64,000 nucleotides of DNA from Pseudomonas alloputida (GCF_021283545.2 NZ_CP128540.1:2887501-2951500), one strand, 5' to 3'. Numbered from the stretch's first letter, positions 8,716 through 19,200 are shown. Notes: generated by a model from the letters alone, not told the origin. Numbers and translations are program-made.

Positions 8716-9375
8716 ATGTCAGATACCCCGCGCAACCCGCTGCTTATCGATGGGGCCGTCGGCCAGATCGAGCTGTTGATCGACTACCCCGACGGACCAC
8801 CCAAAGGGCTGGTGCTGGTCAGCCATCCGCAACCGCTGCTGGGCGGTAGCCCACGGCATATCGTGCCACTGACCCTTGCACGGCAGCTGCGTGCAGCCGG
8901 CTGGCAAGTGGTACGGCCGAGCTTTCGTGGGGTGGGGCAGACGCAAGGCACGCACGACCAGGGCATCGGTGAAGCCGAGGATTGCATCGCGGTCATCCGT
9001 CACTTCAACCAGCAACAGCCCGAGCTGCCGGTAGCCCTGGTCGGGTTTTCCTTTGGGGCCTACGTGTTCGCCCGGGTTGCCTGTGCGCTGGAAGGGCAGT
9101 TGCAGGCAGTCGCATTGATGGGGCTGCCGGTGGGGGATGTACCGGGAGGGCGCTATTACGAGCCATTGCCGCTGCCTGGGGATTGCCTGTTACTGCAGGG
9201 TGAACAGGATGAAATGGCACCGCTGGCCAACCTGCTGCAATGGGCTGGCCCTGAACAACGGGCAGTGTCGGTATACGCCGGTGCCAATCACTTTTTCAAA
9301 GGCTGCCTGGGGCGTGCCGCGGAGCAGGTGATTGCTCATCTCGCCCAGAAGACTGGCCCTCACCGCTCCAGGTAA
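8716..9375 (+). CDS. Alpha/beta hydrolase, Tex30/KANL3-like
   Basis: 219 residues with the short alpha/beta-hydrolase fold of COG2945-type proteins. The core LVLVSHPQPLLGGS contains the oxyanion HP loop; the nucleophile elbow is ALVGFSFGAYVF (Ser in GFSFG). The late acid (LLLQGEQDEMAPL) and the His in GANHFFKG complete a plausible Ser-Asp-His triad. Cytoplasmic, substrate unknown. An AAGGAC ribosome site precedes the ATG. The 3' end overlaps the convergent LysR gene by 16 bases. Confidence 0.8.
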   Translation: MSDTPRNPLLIDGAVGQIELLIDYPDGPPKGLVLVSHPQPLLGGSPRHIVPLTLARQLRAAGWQVVRPSFRGVGQTQGTHDQGIGEAEDCIAVIRHFNQQQPELPVALVGFSFGAYVFARVACALEGQLQAVALMGLPVGDVPGGRYYEPLPLPGDCLLLQGEQDEMAPLANLLQWAGPEQRAVSVYAGANHFFKGCLGRAAEQVIAHLAQKTGPHRSR

Positions 9376-10241
9376 TGCGTCTGTGCAGCAAAGTCGATGA
9401 ACCGCTTGCTGGCCAGCGACAGGTATTCCCCCGAGCGCCAGCACAAGCGGAAACTCATCTGCTGTGCTGGCCGGAACGGCACGCCGACGATGCCTGGCGT
9501 GCGTTGCTGCACCGAGCGCAGCAGGGTCGCCACCCCCATGTTGTCCAGCGCGGCCTGCACCACCAGCGAGACGAAGTTGCTCTGTAGCGCCACCTGGTAA
9601 GTGATGCCATGTTCGGCGAAGAACGCATCCAGAAGATGGCGTTGAACGAAGGTGCGATCGAACACCACCATGTCGGTATTGCGCAGGTCTTCGGCGGTGA
9701 GGTAGGCCTTGCCGGCATAGGGGTGATCCGGGTGCATGCACGCCAGCATCTCGTCGCTGCCCAGCAGGATCGACTCCTTGTCGGGCGGTACACGCCGGGA
9801 CTCCAGCAGCGCCAGGTCGATTTCCCGTTGCTCCAGGCGATGGCCAATGTCTTCGGCACTGCCTTCGAACACGGTCATGGCAATGCCCGGGTACGACTTG
9901 CGGAAGGCGTTCATCAACCCGGGGACGTAGTGCAGGCCGAACATCGGCGGGATACCTAGGCGTACTTCACCGCGCTTGAGGTCAGCCATGTCGCGCAGCT
10001 CTTGCCGGGCAACGTCCATTTCGCGCAGGGCAGAGGCAATGCGCGGCAAGAACTGCTCGCCTTCTGCCGTGAGGATCACTTTGCGCGTGGTGCGGTTGAA
10101 CAGGGTTACCCCCAGTTCTTCTTCCAGCCGGGTAACGGCCATGCTCAGCGCGGGCTGGGCGATGTGCAGGTGCTGCGCGGCCTTGGTGAAGCTGCCTTGC
10201 CGGACGATTTCGACACAGCAGCGCAATGCCTTGAGGTTCAT
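9360..10241 (-). CDS. LysR-family regulator divergent from acetolactate synthase
   Basis: 293 residues: N-terminal HTH (GSFTKAAQHLHIAQPALSMAVTRLEEELGVTLFNR) and a substrate-binding domain (GEVRLGIPPMFGLHYVPGL). It resembles the AlsR/CidR branch of LysR proteins. It is transcribed away from the acetolactate synthase gene at 10427, with a palindromic site at 10286-10300 in the shared promoter. Control of that enzyme in response to an organic acid is the natural inference. Confidence 0.88.
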   Translation of the reverse strand: MNLKALRCCVEIVRQGSFTKAAQHLHIAQPALSMAVTRLEEELGVTLFNRTTRKVILTAEGEQFLPRIASALREMDVARQELRDMADLKRGEVRLGIPPMFGLHYVPGLMNAFRKSYPGIAMTVFEGSAEDIGHRLEQREIDLALLESRRVPPDKESILLGSDEMLACMHPDHPYAGKAYLTAEDLRNTDMVVFDRTFVQRHLLDAFFAEHGITYQVALQSNFVSLVVQAALDNMGVATLLRSVQQRTPGIVGVPFRPAQQMSFRLCWRSGEYLSLASKRFIDFAAQTHYLER

Positions 10242-10285
10242 TGAGGGGTGCTACCTTTCATGCGGGATGCATTCATAACGAACTG

Positions 10286-10300
10286 TGATGCTAAGCATCA
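10286..10300. promoter_or_regulatory. Inverted repeat TGATGC-TAA-GCATCA, likely LysR operator
   Basis: Perfect 6-bp arms separated by three bases. The site lies 45 bases upstream of the LysR start and 127 bases upstream of the acetolactate synthase start, in an AT-rich stretch that probably holds both promoters. It fits the T-N(11-13)-A layout of LysR boxes. Confidence 0.55.
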
Positions 10301-10426
10301 TAACAATATATTTATTATTATTAACCAGAGGGCCTACGATGCGCGCCACTGAGACATCCTGCAACATCTCAGTCACGCAGCTTAATAAATCTGCAATCCC
10401 ACAAAGATTTTGAGGTAGTACCCCAA

Positions 10427-12070
10427 ATGGCCAAGGCCGCCGATGTCGTTGTGCAATGCCTGGAAAACGAAGGTGTCGAGTATGTATTCGGCATTCCCGG
10501 TGAGGAAAACCTCGACCTGCTCGAATCCCTGCGCAAGTCGAAGATCAAGCTGGTACTGACCCGTCACGAGCAGTCTGCAGGTTTCATGGCTGCCACCTAC
10601 GGTCGTCTGACCGGCAAGACCGGCGTCAGCCTGTCGACCCTCGGCCCTGGTGCCACCAACCTGGTGACCGCCAGCGCCTACGCCTACCTGGGCGGCATGC
10701 CGATGATGATGATCACCGGGCAGAAGCCGATCAAGAAGTCCAAGCAGGGTCGCTTCCAGATCATTGACGTGTGCGGCATGATGGACCCCATCACCAAGTA
10801 CACCCACCAGTTCGCCTCGGCCGACAACATCCCGGCCCGCATGCGCGAAGCCTTCCGCCTGGCCGAAGAAGAAAAGCCGGGTGCGGTGCACCTGGAGCTA
10901 CCGGAAGACATCGCCGCCGAGCAGACCGACGCGCTGCCGATCCCGCGCAGCCTGCACCGCCGCCCGCTGGCCGAGCACGTGGCCATTGAAGCTGCCGTCG
11001 AGAAACTGCAGAACGCGCGTAATCCGATCCTGGTGATCGGTGCCGGTGCCAACCGCAAGATGACCGCCAAGGTCCTCAAGCAGCTGATCGACAAGACCGG
11101 CATCCCGTTCATCACCACCCAGATGGGTAAAGGCGTGGTCGACGAGCGCCACCCGCGCTTCCTCGGCAACGCTGCGCTGTCGTCGGGCGACTTCGTTCAC
11201 CGCGCCGTCGAAGCCGCCGACCTGATCATCAACATCGGCCACGATGTGATCGAGAAGCCGCCGTTCTTCATGGTCCGTGGCGGCACCGAAGTCATCCACA
11301 TCAACTTCCGCTCTGCCGAAGTCGATGCCGTGTACTTCCCGCAAGTAGAAGTGATCGGCGACATCGCCAACGCCGTGTGGCAGATCAGTGAAGCACTGAA
11401 CGACACGTCGCACTGGGACTTCACCCGCCTGATGGCCATCCGTGAAGCCAACGAAGCACAGATCGCCGAAGGCGCCGACGACGACCGCTTCCCGGTCTAC
11501 CCACAGCGCATGGTGGCTGACATCCGTCGTGTACTGCCGTCCGAAGGCATCGTCGCCCTGGACAACGGCATCTACAAGATCTGGTTCGCCCGCAACTACA
11601 AAGCGCACAAGCCAAACACCGTGCTGCTGGACAACGCCCTGGCGACCATGGGCGCCGGCCTGCCATCGGCAATGGCCGCGCACCTGGTGCACCCGGACCG
11701 CCCGGTAATCTCGGTGTGTGGCGACGGCGGCTTCATGATGAACAGCCAGGAACTGGAAACTGCAGTACGTCTGGGCATGCACATCACCGTGGTGATCCTG
11801 CGTGACGACGGCTACGGCATGATCCGCTGGAAGCAGGCCAACATGGGCTTCACCGATTTCGGCCTGGACTACGGCAACCCGGACTTCGTCAAGTATGCCG
11901 AAGCCTACGGCGCCAACGGCCACCGCGTGGAAAGCGCCGAAGGCCTGCTGCCGCTGCTGGAGCACTGCATCAAGACCCCAGGTGTGCACGTGATCGACTG
12001 CCCGGTCGATTACAGCGAGAACGACCGCATCCTCAACAGCGAGCTGCGTGAGCGCGCCCTGGCGGTGTAA
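10427..12070 (+). CDS. alsS: Acetolactate synthase, catabolic (AlsS-like) ThDP enzyme
   Basis: 547 residues with the three ThDP-enzyme domains: the N-terminal pyrimidine-binding domain (catalytic Glu in LTRHEQSAGFMAA), the central domain, and the PP domain with the GDG...N metal/ThDP motif (VCGDGGFMMNSQELE). It condenses two pyruvates to 2-acetolactate. The stand-alone context without ilvN, and control by a divergent AlsR-like regulator, suggest the catabolic rather than the biosynthetic form. No acetolactate decarboxylase gene is adjacent. A GAGGTAG ribosome site lies about 11 bases before the ATG. Confidence 0.85.
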   Translation: MAKAADVVVQCLENEGVEYVFGIPGEENLDLLESLRKSKIKLVLTRHEQSAGFMAATYGRLTGKTGVSLSTLGPGATNLVTASAYAYLGGMPMMMITGQKPIKKSKQGRFQIIDVCGMMDPITKYTHQFASADNIPARMREAFRLAEEEKPGAVHLELPEDIAAEQTDALPIPRSLHRRPLAEHVAIEAAVEKLQNARNPILVIGAGANRKMTAKVLKQLIDKTGIPFITTQMGKGVVDERHPRFLGNAALSSGDFVHRAVEAADLIINIGHDVIEKPPFFMVRGGTEVIHINFRSAEVDAVYFPQVEVIGDIANAVWQISEALNDTSHWDFTRLMAIREANEAQIAEGADDDRFPVYPQRMVADIRRVLPSEGIVALDNGIYKIWFARNYKAHKPNTVLLDNALATMGAGLPSAMAAHLVHPDRPVISVCGDGGFMMNSQELETAVRLGMHITVVILRDDGYGMIRWKQANMGFTDFGLDYGNPDFVKYAEAYGANGHRVESAEGLLPLLEHCIKTPGVHVIDCPVDYSENDRILNSELRERALAV

Positions 12071-12122
12071 GCCCTGACAGGCCGGCGCCGTCTTTTTGCC
12101 GGCGCGGCCTGGTGCTGCAAAG

Positions 12123-12167
12123 AGGCCCGTATAGCTGACGGTAATGTGTCGGCTTTACGGGCCTTTT
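12123..12167 (+). terminator. Rho-independent terminator after acetolactate synthase
   Basis: AGGCCCGTA (12123-12131) pairs perfectly with TACGGGCCT (12156-12164), closing an imperfect stem, and is followed by TTTT. It sits between the convergent acetolactate synthase and bacteriophytochrome genes. Confidence 0.75.
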
Positions 12168-12196
12168 CGCAATACAAGGCTGCTTCAGTATCCCAT

Positions 12197-14740
12197 TCAC
12201 CCCAGCTCAAGCAGGCTTTGCAGGCTGGCCAGAATGGCATTGGCGTCATAAGGCTTGCGCGCGACGGGCACATGCTGCAAGTGCTCGGGAATGCTGATGC
12301 CGTCGCCATAGCCGGTGGCAAAGAGGAACGGAACCTGCCGGCGAACCAGCTCATCCGCTACGGAAATGGAGGTTCCGGTGCCCAGGTTGACATCCAGTAT
12401 TGCCGCGTCCGGCTTGTGGCTGCCAAGCAGTTGCATGGCTTGGTCCTCGGAGCTGGCGGTGATCACGTCCTTGATTTGCGCATCGTTGAGAATTTGCTCC
12501 AGGCCTACCGCAATCACCAGTTGATCCTCGAGTATCAGCACACACAAGCCCGAGCGCGCTGCAAACGCACCGTTCGCACGGGCCAGAGGCGTGGCCGGGA
12601 GAGCGGTTTCTGCCGCTTCGGCTACGGAAAGGTGCTTGGCCGGGATTCTGAAAAAGCCTTGCAGGCCTTCGGGGTGATATTCCACCGCGCTGGTGCCACC
12701 CAGGTCGAACGGGATGCTGCGGTCGATCAGCACCGTGCCGAAGCCGCTGCGGCTGGGCGGGCGTACCGTTGGCCCACCCATTTCCCGCCAACTGATGGCA
12801 CAGGCGTTGCTGGCGTCGATTGCCCAGCTCACCGAAAGCTTGCCGCCAGCCCGCGATAGCGCACCATACTTGGCCGCGTTGGTGGCCAGTTCATGCAGCA
12901 CCAGGGCCATGACCGAGTACGCGCGCGCATCGAGGATGACGTTCGGGCCCTGCAACTCGATCACGTCGGCAGCCGTGCGATAGGGAGAAAGCTCGGCCTC
13001 CAGCAGCTTCGCCAGGCGCCCGCCACCGTCACCGCGCACCACCTGGTCATGGGCCAACGACAAGGCCTGGATACGCCCTTTGAGCGTTGCCACATAGTCC
13101 TGCAGCGTCTGGCTCTCCGGGGTCGGATGGGCAACCAGTGCACCAATCAGCGACAGGATGTTCTTGACCCTGTGGTTGAGCTCTTCGTTGAGCATGCGCT
13201 GGCGCACGTCGGCTTTGGCGCGTTCACTGGCGAGCAGTTCGCTATTGTGCAGCACCACCTCGACGATAGCGGTGCGGATGGCATCGCCAAACTGGCGGTC
13301 CTGCTCGGTCCAGGGTAGCGACTGCTGGTGAACGGTTTCTTTCCAGATGGCGAAGCTCTTGCGGGGCGTCAGGCGGTCGCCCAACGCGCCGCTGTCATAG
13401 GTCTTGTTCGGGTCCCCGGCCCAATCGAGTGTCTCGACCACCTCCTTGCGGAAGAAGATCAAGTAATCCCTTGGGTGTTGCGACATCGGAATAATCAGCA
13501 CACCAGACACATCATTAAAATACGCCTGGGCCGACGGAAGCACCGTCGACAGGCGATTGGACGCCCAGATTCGGCCTTCGCTGACCATGTCTGCCAGGCG
13601 CAGCAGATCAGGCACGGCCGTTTGGGGCGGCGCCAGCCCTGCGCACGACCAGCGGCCTAGCAGCGACATGCCGATGCCGTCGCAGGGAATCAGCGACATC
13701 AACCGGGGCAGGCGTGCGTGGAAGAACCCATCAATGTCCGCCGCCTGGTTGGCGTCGCGCAGCAGGCTGTCCAGCGCTTTGTGGATGCGCACGGCGGCTT
13801 CGAGTTTTTGCCGGCTACGCAGGGTCTCGATATGCAGGGAGAAGAACTCACCGAACATCTCGGCGGCCACACGTTGCCCCATGGCCAGCGTGCGCGGTGC
13901 GTAGTGATGACAGGCAATCATTCCCCACAGCTCGCCGTTGACGATGACGGAAATCGACATCGAGGCGCCCACGCCCATGTTGCACAGGTATTCGCAATGG
14001 ATCGGCGAGACGCTGCGCAGGTGCGCGTAGGACAGGTCGAGCGGTTCGCCCGAGGGGTCGAGCACCGGGTTGATGGCGACCGTATTGAACTGGGCGTCGG
14101 AGATTACCCGGATCGGGTTGCGCAGGTAGAGCGCGCGGGCCTGCTGGGGGATATCGGAGGCAGGGAAGTACTGGCCCATGAAGCTTTCGAGGTCGCTACG
14201 CTTGGACTCGGCAACCACCTTGCCGGCACCGTCGGCTCCTAGCTGGTAGATCATCACCCGGTCGTAACCGAGCACCGCCCTGACAAAGCGGGCGGCGTCG
14301 CGGAACAGCTTGTGGGTCTGGTCGATTTCGCGCAGTTGGGCAATCAGTGTGCGGGCCAGCTCGATCGGTTCGGCGATGCTCGCCCCGGCGGGCTCGAATT
14401 CGAGGATTGCCGTGCCTTTGTACAAGTGGGCAGCGATGTCGACGGCCGCGCCGTTGGGCAGCGTCACGCCGAAACTGAGCGCGGGACGCGAGGCATCCCG
14501 GGTACGGGCAAGTGCGTTGCGAAGCGTATGCGTGACCTCGTCACCCAGCACCGCGTGCAGTTTCTGACCATTGATATCGTTTGCTACACCCAGCATCTGT
14601 GGGGCGTTGACCGAATGGCGCAGCACTACGGTCGCCGAGGCATCACAGGCCAGCAGGCAGCCATGGGGCTGGATGCTCCCGGGAATCTGGATGGGCTCGC
14701 GGTCGCAGTTGGTCAGGTTTACTTGGGGGTTGTAGGTCAT
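12197..14740 (-). CDS. bphP: Bacteriophytochrome histidine kinase with C-terminal receiver domain
   Basis: 847 residues. PAS-GAF-PHY photosensory core: biliverdin-attachment Cys12 (NLTNCDREPIQIPGSIQPHG), GAF motif DIPQQARALY and PHY domain (RDYLIFFRKE). An HWE/HisKA_2-type kinase follows, with phospho-acceptor His in LNEELNHRVKNIL and the signature W-x-E (SWREMGGP). The C-terminus (about 730-847) is a receiver (VLILEDQLV, phospho-acceptor Asp in AAILDVNLGTG, KPYDA). It should act as a soluble red/far-red sensor that phosphorylates its own receiver or a partner. Pseudomonas phytochromes are often paired with the heme oxygenase bphO that makes biliverdin; none is adjacent. Symbol given by family. 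Confidence 0.9.
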   Translation of the reverse strand: MTYNPQVNLTNCDREPIQIPGSIQPHGCLLACDASATVVLRHSVNAPQMLGVANDINGQKLHAVLGDEVTHTLRNALARTRDASRPALSFGVTLPNGAAVDIAAHLYKGTAILEFEPAGASIAEPIELARTLIAQLREIDQTHKLFRDAARFVRAVLGYDRVMIYQLGADGAGKVVAESKRSDLESFMGQYFPASDIPQQARALYLRNPIRVISDAQFNTVAINPVLDPSGEPLDLSYAHLRSVSPIHCEYLCNMGVGASMSISVIVNGELWGMIACHHYAPRTLAMGQRVAAEMFGEFFSLHIETLRSRQKLEAAVRIHKALDSLLRDANQAADIDGFFHARLPRLMSLIPCDGIGMSLLGRWSCAGLAPPQTAVPDLLRLADMVSEGRIWASNRLSTVLPSAQAYFNDVSGVLIIPMSQHPRDYLIFFRKEVVETLDWAGDPNKTYDSGALGDRLTPRKSFAIWKETVHQQSLPWTEQDRQFGDAIRTAIVEVVLHNSELLASERAKADVRQRMLNEELNHRVKNILSLIGALVAHPTPESQTLQDYVATLKGRIQALSLAHDQVVRGDGGGRLAKLLEAELSPYRTAADVIELQGPNVILDARAYSVMALVLHELATNAAKYGALSRAGGKLSVSWAIDASNACAISWREMGGPTVRPPSRSGFGTVLIDRSIPFDLGGTSAVEYHPEGLQGFFRIPAKHLSVAEAAETALPATPLARANGAFAARSGLCVLILEDQLVIAVGLEQILNDAQIKDVITASSEDQAMQLLGSHKPDAAILDVNLGTGTSISVADELVRRQVPFLFATGYGDGISIPEHLQHVPVARKPYDANAILASLQSLLELG

Positions 14741-14877
14741 TGGCCCGTGCCTGTGGGTAAGGGGAGGCGGGCTGCAGGTCCGCCATCGTCCGTCAGCCTA
14801 GCAGGCATTGCACGCCTTGGGGATGGCGGGTCGGGCAATGCCGGTCCATTCCCAAGGCAATGCTTTGATCACAGCGT

Positions 14878-14895
14878 GGAGTACGGATGTACTCC
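14878..14895. promoter_or_regulatory. Inverted repeat GGAGTAC-GGAT-GTACTCC
   Basis: Perfect 7-bp arms in the 226-base region between the phytochrome start (14740) and the kinase-like gene (14967). It is probably an operator for one of the divergent genes; the cognate protein is unknown. Nothing else clear was seen in this gap. Confidence 0.4.
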
Positions 14896-14966
14896 CGTCG
14901 AGAATCGCTTGAAGGCAGCTACGATCAATGGTCTTATCCCGCGCTTGAGCCAACTGGTATTGCACG

Positions 14967-15584
14967 ATGAACCGCCCGCTGTTTATTTCCTTCGATGGGC
15001 CCAAGGGTACCGGCAAGACCACGCTGCTGGAGGCCGTCACTCAAGCGTTACGGCTGGACGGGAACAAGGTGATCCGCCTTTGCGAAAGAAAGAATGATCC
15101 TCACCGGGGCGAGACCATGGCCCTGGTCAACCAGCTTTCCAGAAGCCCTTGCCAGGACCTTGAGTTCAAGGTTTGCGAACGCTTCGCTGAAAGCCGAGCC
15201 TGGATTTCCCGACATGTACTGCCCAGGCAGCCCGCTGACAGCATCATCCTGATTGACCGCTGGTACCCCTCTGACGCTGCGTTTCGCCGCACAGTGCCGT
15301 TTGACAAGATCCTGCGCCTGAACCTCGAACGAAACGTGCAAGTGCCCGATTTGCATGTCGGGGTTGTCACAACGCCTGAAACCTCATGGGCGAGGGCCGC
15401 GGCGCGCACGCGTGGGTTGGGCAGTACGGTGATCCATAACCTGGATGAACAGGTTGCCTGTACCGAGGCGTTCGAGCGTGCGGTTGCAGAACAAGGCTGG
15501 GTGCTGTGCCGTAATGAAGGGACCGTCGACGAGGCAACGCGACAGGTCGTAGGCGAGATTCAGGGCGTGCTTCGACACCTGTGA
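14967..15584 (+). CDS. dTMP-kinase-like P-loop nucleotide kinase
   Basis: 205 residues. Starts MNRPLFISFDGPKGTGKTT with a Walker A motif at about residues 11-19. A thymidylate-kinase-like LID and base-binding layout follows (ILIDRWYPSDAAF corresponds to the DR(Y/W) motif). It does not look like the housekeeping tmk, being divergent in sequence and outside the holB context. It is probably a deoxynucleoside-monophosphate kinase-like protein of uncertain substrate. It is monocistronic here. Confidence 0.7.
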   Translation: MNRPLFISFDGPKGTGKTTLLEAVTQALRLDGNKVIRLCERKNDPHRGETMALVNQLSRSPCQDLEFKVCERFAESRAWISRHVLPRQPADSIILIDRWYPSDAAFRRTVPFDKILRLNLERNVQVPDLHVGVVTTPETSWARAAARTRGLGSTVIHNLDEQVACTEAFERAVAEQGWVLCRNEGTVDEATRQVVGEIQGVLRHL

Positions 15585-15624
15585 GGCCTGGGTGAGTACG
15601 GCCTGTCTACTGCCTCTGCAGGTA

Positions 15625-16065
15625 TCAGGCGCCCTGGCGGTCGATATCACGGCGCAGGACTACCGACGTGGTAATGTCATCCACTGATTCGTGACGTGCC
15701 ACGTTGTCACGTACCTGGTTGAGGTCGTCGATCGTTCGGGTCTCCACTTCAACCACCAGGTCGAGCTGACCGCTCACCGACGAAACCCGCCGTACGCGCG
15801 CGTCCGTTGCCAACTGGTCGAGCAGCCCCATGGCAGGCGTGCGCTGCAACGTCACCAGCAAGATCGCGCGTATCACGTTGGCGTCTATTTCGCCGATGTC
15901 AGCGCGATAACCGCGAATGACCCCGCTGCGTTCAAGGTTGGCGACACGCTCGGTGGTGGCACTTCGGGAAAGGCCTATGCGGCCGGCTAACGCCTTGAGC
16001 GCAATACGCGCGTCCTTCGAAAGTACCTCAAGAATCTCGCGATCTTTAGCGTCCAGGTCACGCAT
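15625..16065 (-). CDS. Lrp/AsnC-family transcriptional regulator
   Basis: 146 residues: AsnC-type HTH (LDAKDREILEVLSKDARIALKALAGRIGLSRSATTERVANLE) and a RAM effector-binding domain (AILLVTLQRTPAMGLLDQL, VSSVSGQLDLVVEVE). Such proteins usually sense an amino acid. It is divergent from the kinase-peptidase-aminotransferase fusion gene, with a long perfect palindrome between them. It most likely controls that gene in response to its amino-compound substrate. Confidence 0.88.
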   Translation of the reverse strand: MRDLDAKDREILEVLSKDARIALKALAGRIGLSRSATTERVANLERSGVIRGYRADIGEIDANVIRAILLVTLQRTPAMGLLDQLATDARVRRVSSVSGQLDLVVEVETRTIDDLNQVRDNVARHESVDDITTSVVLRRDIDRQGA

Positions 16066-16090
16066 TGCAGCCCCTTGATAAGCTTGCCGT

Positions 16091-16118
16091 CATTATGCCG
16101 GTCGGAACCGGCATAATG
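16091..16118. promoter_or_regulatory. 28-base perfect palindrome, likely AsnC-type operator
   Basis: The arms CATTATGCCGGT (16091-16102) and ACCGGCATAATG (16107-16118) are fully complementary around CGGA. The site lies 26 bases upstream of the regulator start and 91 bases upstream of the fusion gene. Its symmetry and position fit an operator shared by the divergent pair. Confidence 0.65.
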
Positions 16119-16208
16119 CCTGTTGCGCCCGACCGTATGCAGGGTGTCCGTTTCGGCGGCGCATGACAAGCTATTGAAAAACAATCAGCGCGCTCGGAAC
16201 CTGATGAT

Positions 16209-19200
16209 ATGACAGACCTTTCCCACCCGGCACCTCGGTTTTCGGCAAGCGATGCAGAGGGCCTTGCAAAAGATTTCTTCAATGTCACCGGCACTGCAAC
16301 GCCCCTGGATGGGGAGCGTGATCGCAATTACCGGCTGGAGACTGGCGTAGATGCAGGCTGGATACTGAAAATCGTCAATGCCAGCGAGCCCAGGGTAGAA
16401 AGCGAGTTTCAAACCGCGCTACTCGATCACCTGGCCGTGCATGGCGCGCATTTGGGCGTGCCACACCTGCGGGCCAGCGTGACGGGCGACTACCTGCCGT
16501 CTGTGGCCAGCAGCACCGGTGAACAGCACGCTGTGCGCCTGGTCAGCTGGCTGGCCGGCACGCCACTTGCCAAGGCCAGACGCTCTTTGGCGTTGATGAG
16601 AAACTTCGGCCAGGCACTCGGTGAACTTGACCGTGCCCTGCAGGGCTTCATGCACCCGGGCGCAGTCCGTAACCTGGACTGGGACTTACGCCATGCTGCG
16701 CGCTCCCGTTCGCGGCTGCACTGCATCAAGGACCCTGATCGGCGGGCCGTTGCCGAGCGCTTCATCGCCCGGTTCGAACAGACTGTACAGCCTAAACTGG
16801 CTTCCCTTCGCGCCCAGGTGATCCACAACGATGCCAACGACTGGAACATCCTGGTCGATGCCGAAACGCCCCGTAGCGTGACTGGCTTCATCGATTTTGG
16901 CGATGCGGTGCACACCGTTCTGATTGCCGAGGTCGCGATCGCCAGCGCGTACGCCATTCTCGACATGGACGACCCGATCGGCGCTGCTGCTGCGCTGGTG
17001 GCCGGCTTCCACGAAAAGTACCCGTTGCAAGCGCAAGAACTTGATGTGTTGTTCAACCTGATTGCCATGCGCTTGGTCATCAGCGTGACGTTCTCCGCTT
17101 CCCGGCAGGATCAGACAGACGACAACCCCTACCTGGCGATCAGTGAAGCGCCTGCCTGGCGTCTACTGGAACAGCTCGATTCGATGAACCCACGGTTGGC
17201 CACCGGCATTTTGCGCAAGGCCTGTGGTTTCGATGCCATCGAAGGTGCGGGGGAAGTCCGCCGCTGGATTGCCGACAACCACAAGTCGTTTGCCGACCTG
17301 GTGCGCCCGTCAGCCGCCATTCTCGACAAGGTCATCGCGCCGTTTGGCGATGCCAGCCATGAGATGACCATTGCCTCGGCCCAGCAGCGCCCTGCAGATG
17401 CGACGCGGTGGTGGAATGAATTCTCTGCCGCGCACAAGGCCCCGCTGGGCATCGGGCCATGGGGCGAGGTACGTGCCGTCTATACCGACAGCGCCTTTGA
17501 GTCTCGCTTCATCAAGGGGCAGCACCGGACCCTGCATGTGGGAGTAGATTTGCTGATGCCAGCAGGTACGCCGCTGTACGCACCGATTGCCGGCACCGTC
17601 AGAAGCGTCGAGGTCGAGCCAGACCCGCTGGGTTATGGCGGCCTGGTGATGCTCGAGCACACCCCGCCCGGTTGCCCGCCATTTCTGACACTGTGGGGGC
17701 ACATGGCCCACGAGGCGCTCAGCCGTTTGAAGGCCGGTGACAAGCTCGAAGCCGGCGACCTGGTCGGTTACATGGGCAGCGATCACGAGAACGGCGGCTG
17801 GATCCCCCACCTGCATCTGCAGTTGGTCACCGATACCCAGTTGCGCGCGTGCGAGGTCATTGGCGTGGGTGAGCCAGCGTACCGCGAAGCGTGGGCCGAC
17901 CTGTTCCCCGATGCCTCGGCCCTGGCCGGTATCCCGCCAGAGACCTACAGCCAGCAGGGGATGACCAAGGCCCAGATCATTACCAGGCGCAAGGAACTGC
18001 TGCTCCCTAACCTGTCCATTTCGTACACCGATCCGATCAAGTTCGTGCGCGGTGATGGCGTATGGCTGATCGACAACTTCGGGCGGGCCTACCTGGACTG
18101 CTTCAACAACGTCTGCCACCTGGGCCACAGTCATCCCGACGTGGTCGAAGCCTTGACCCGCCAGGCTGCGCTGCTCAACACCAATACCCGCTACCTGCAC
18201 GACAACATCGTCGAATACGCCGAACGCCTGACCGGCACTTTGCCAAAGGGCCTTTGCGTAGCGTCCTTTGGCTGCTCGGGGAGTGAGGCCAACAGCCTGA
18301 TGCTGCGTATGGCGCGCAATTACACAGGCAGTGATCAGGCGATCGTGCTGGACTGGGCCTACCACGGCACCACTCAGGAACTGATCGATCTGAGCCCTTA
18401 CAAGTACAAGCGCAAGGCGGGCAAGGGCAGGGCGGCGCATGTTTACGAGGCCGTGGTCCCGGACAGCTACTACGCCCCCGAGCACTGGCCCGTGGAAGCG
18501 CACGGCAAGCGCTTTGCCGAGTCGGTGGCAGAGCAGCTGGACGCCATGCGCAAGGCAGGCAAACGCCCTGGGTTTTTCATTGCCGAGTCGATCCCCAGCG
18601 TGGCGGGGCAGGTGTTTTTGCCCGAACATTACCTCAAGGAGGTGTACGCCATGGTGCGAGCCGAAGGTGGGCTGTGCCTGGCCGATGAGGTTCAGGTCGG
18701 GTTCGGCCGGGTCGGCAGCCACTGGTGGGCATTCGAGACCCAGGGCGTGGTCCCGGATGCCGTCAGCATGGGCAAACCCATTGGTAACGGCCACCCGATG
18801 TCGGCGGTAGTGACCACGCGCGAGGTTGCCGATGCTTTCAACAACGGCATGGAGTATTTCAATACCTTCGCCGGTAACCCGGTGTCATGCGCGGTAGGCC
18901 TGGCGGTACTCGATGCAATCGAGCGCGACCAGTTGAAAGAAAACGCCTTGAGTGTCGGCCATTACCTGCTCGAGGGTTTGCGCAAGCTTCAGCAGCAATT
19001 CGACGTGATTGGCGATGTGCGCGGGTTGGGCCTGTTCCTCGGCATCGTGCTGGTCACTGACCGCAAGTCGAAGGCGCCAGCCACGGCCCTGGCCAGAAAA
19101 GTGGCTGATGGTGCCCGGGAGCGCGGCGTGTTGATCGGCACCGAAGGCCCGCATGACAACGTGCTGAAAATGCGGCCTTCGATGATTTTCAGCCGGGCCA

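Noticed and set aside
17310..18794. 494-codon frame antisense to the fusion gene
   Set aside because: Low-complexity translation with no motif; the plus-strand protein has three recognisable domains.
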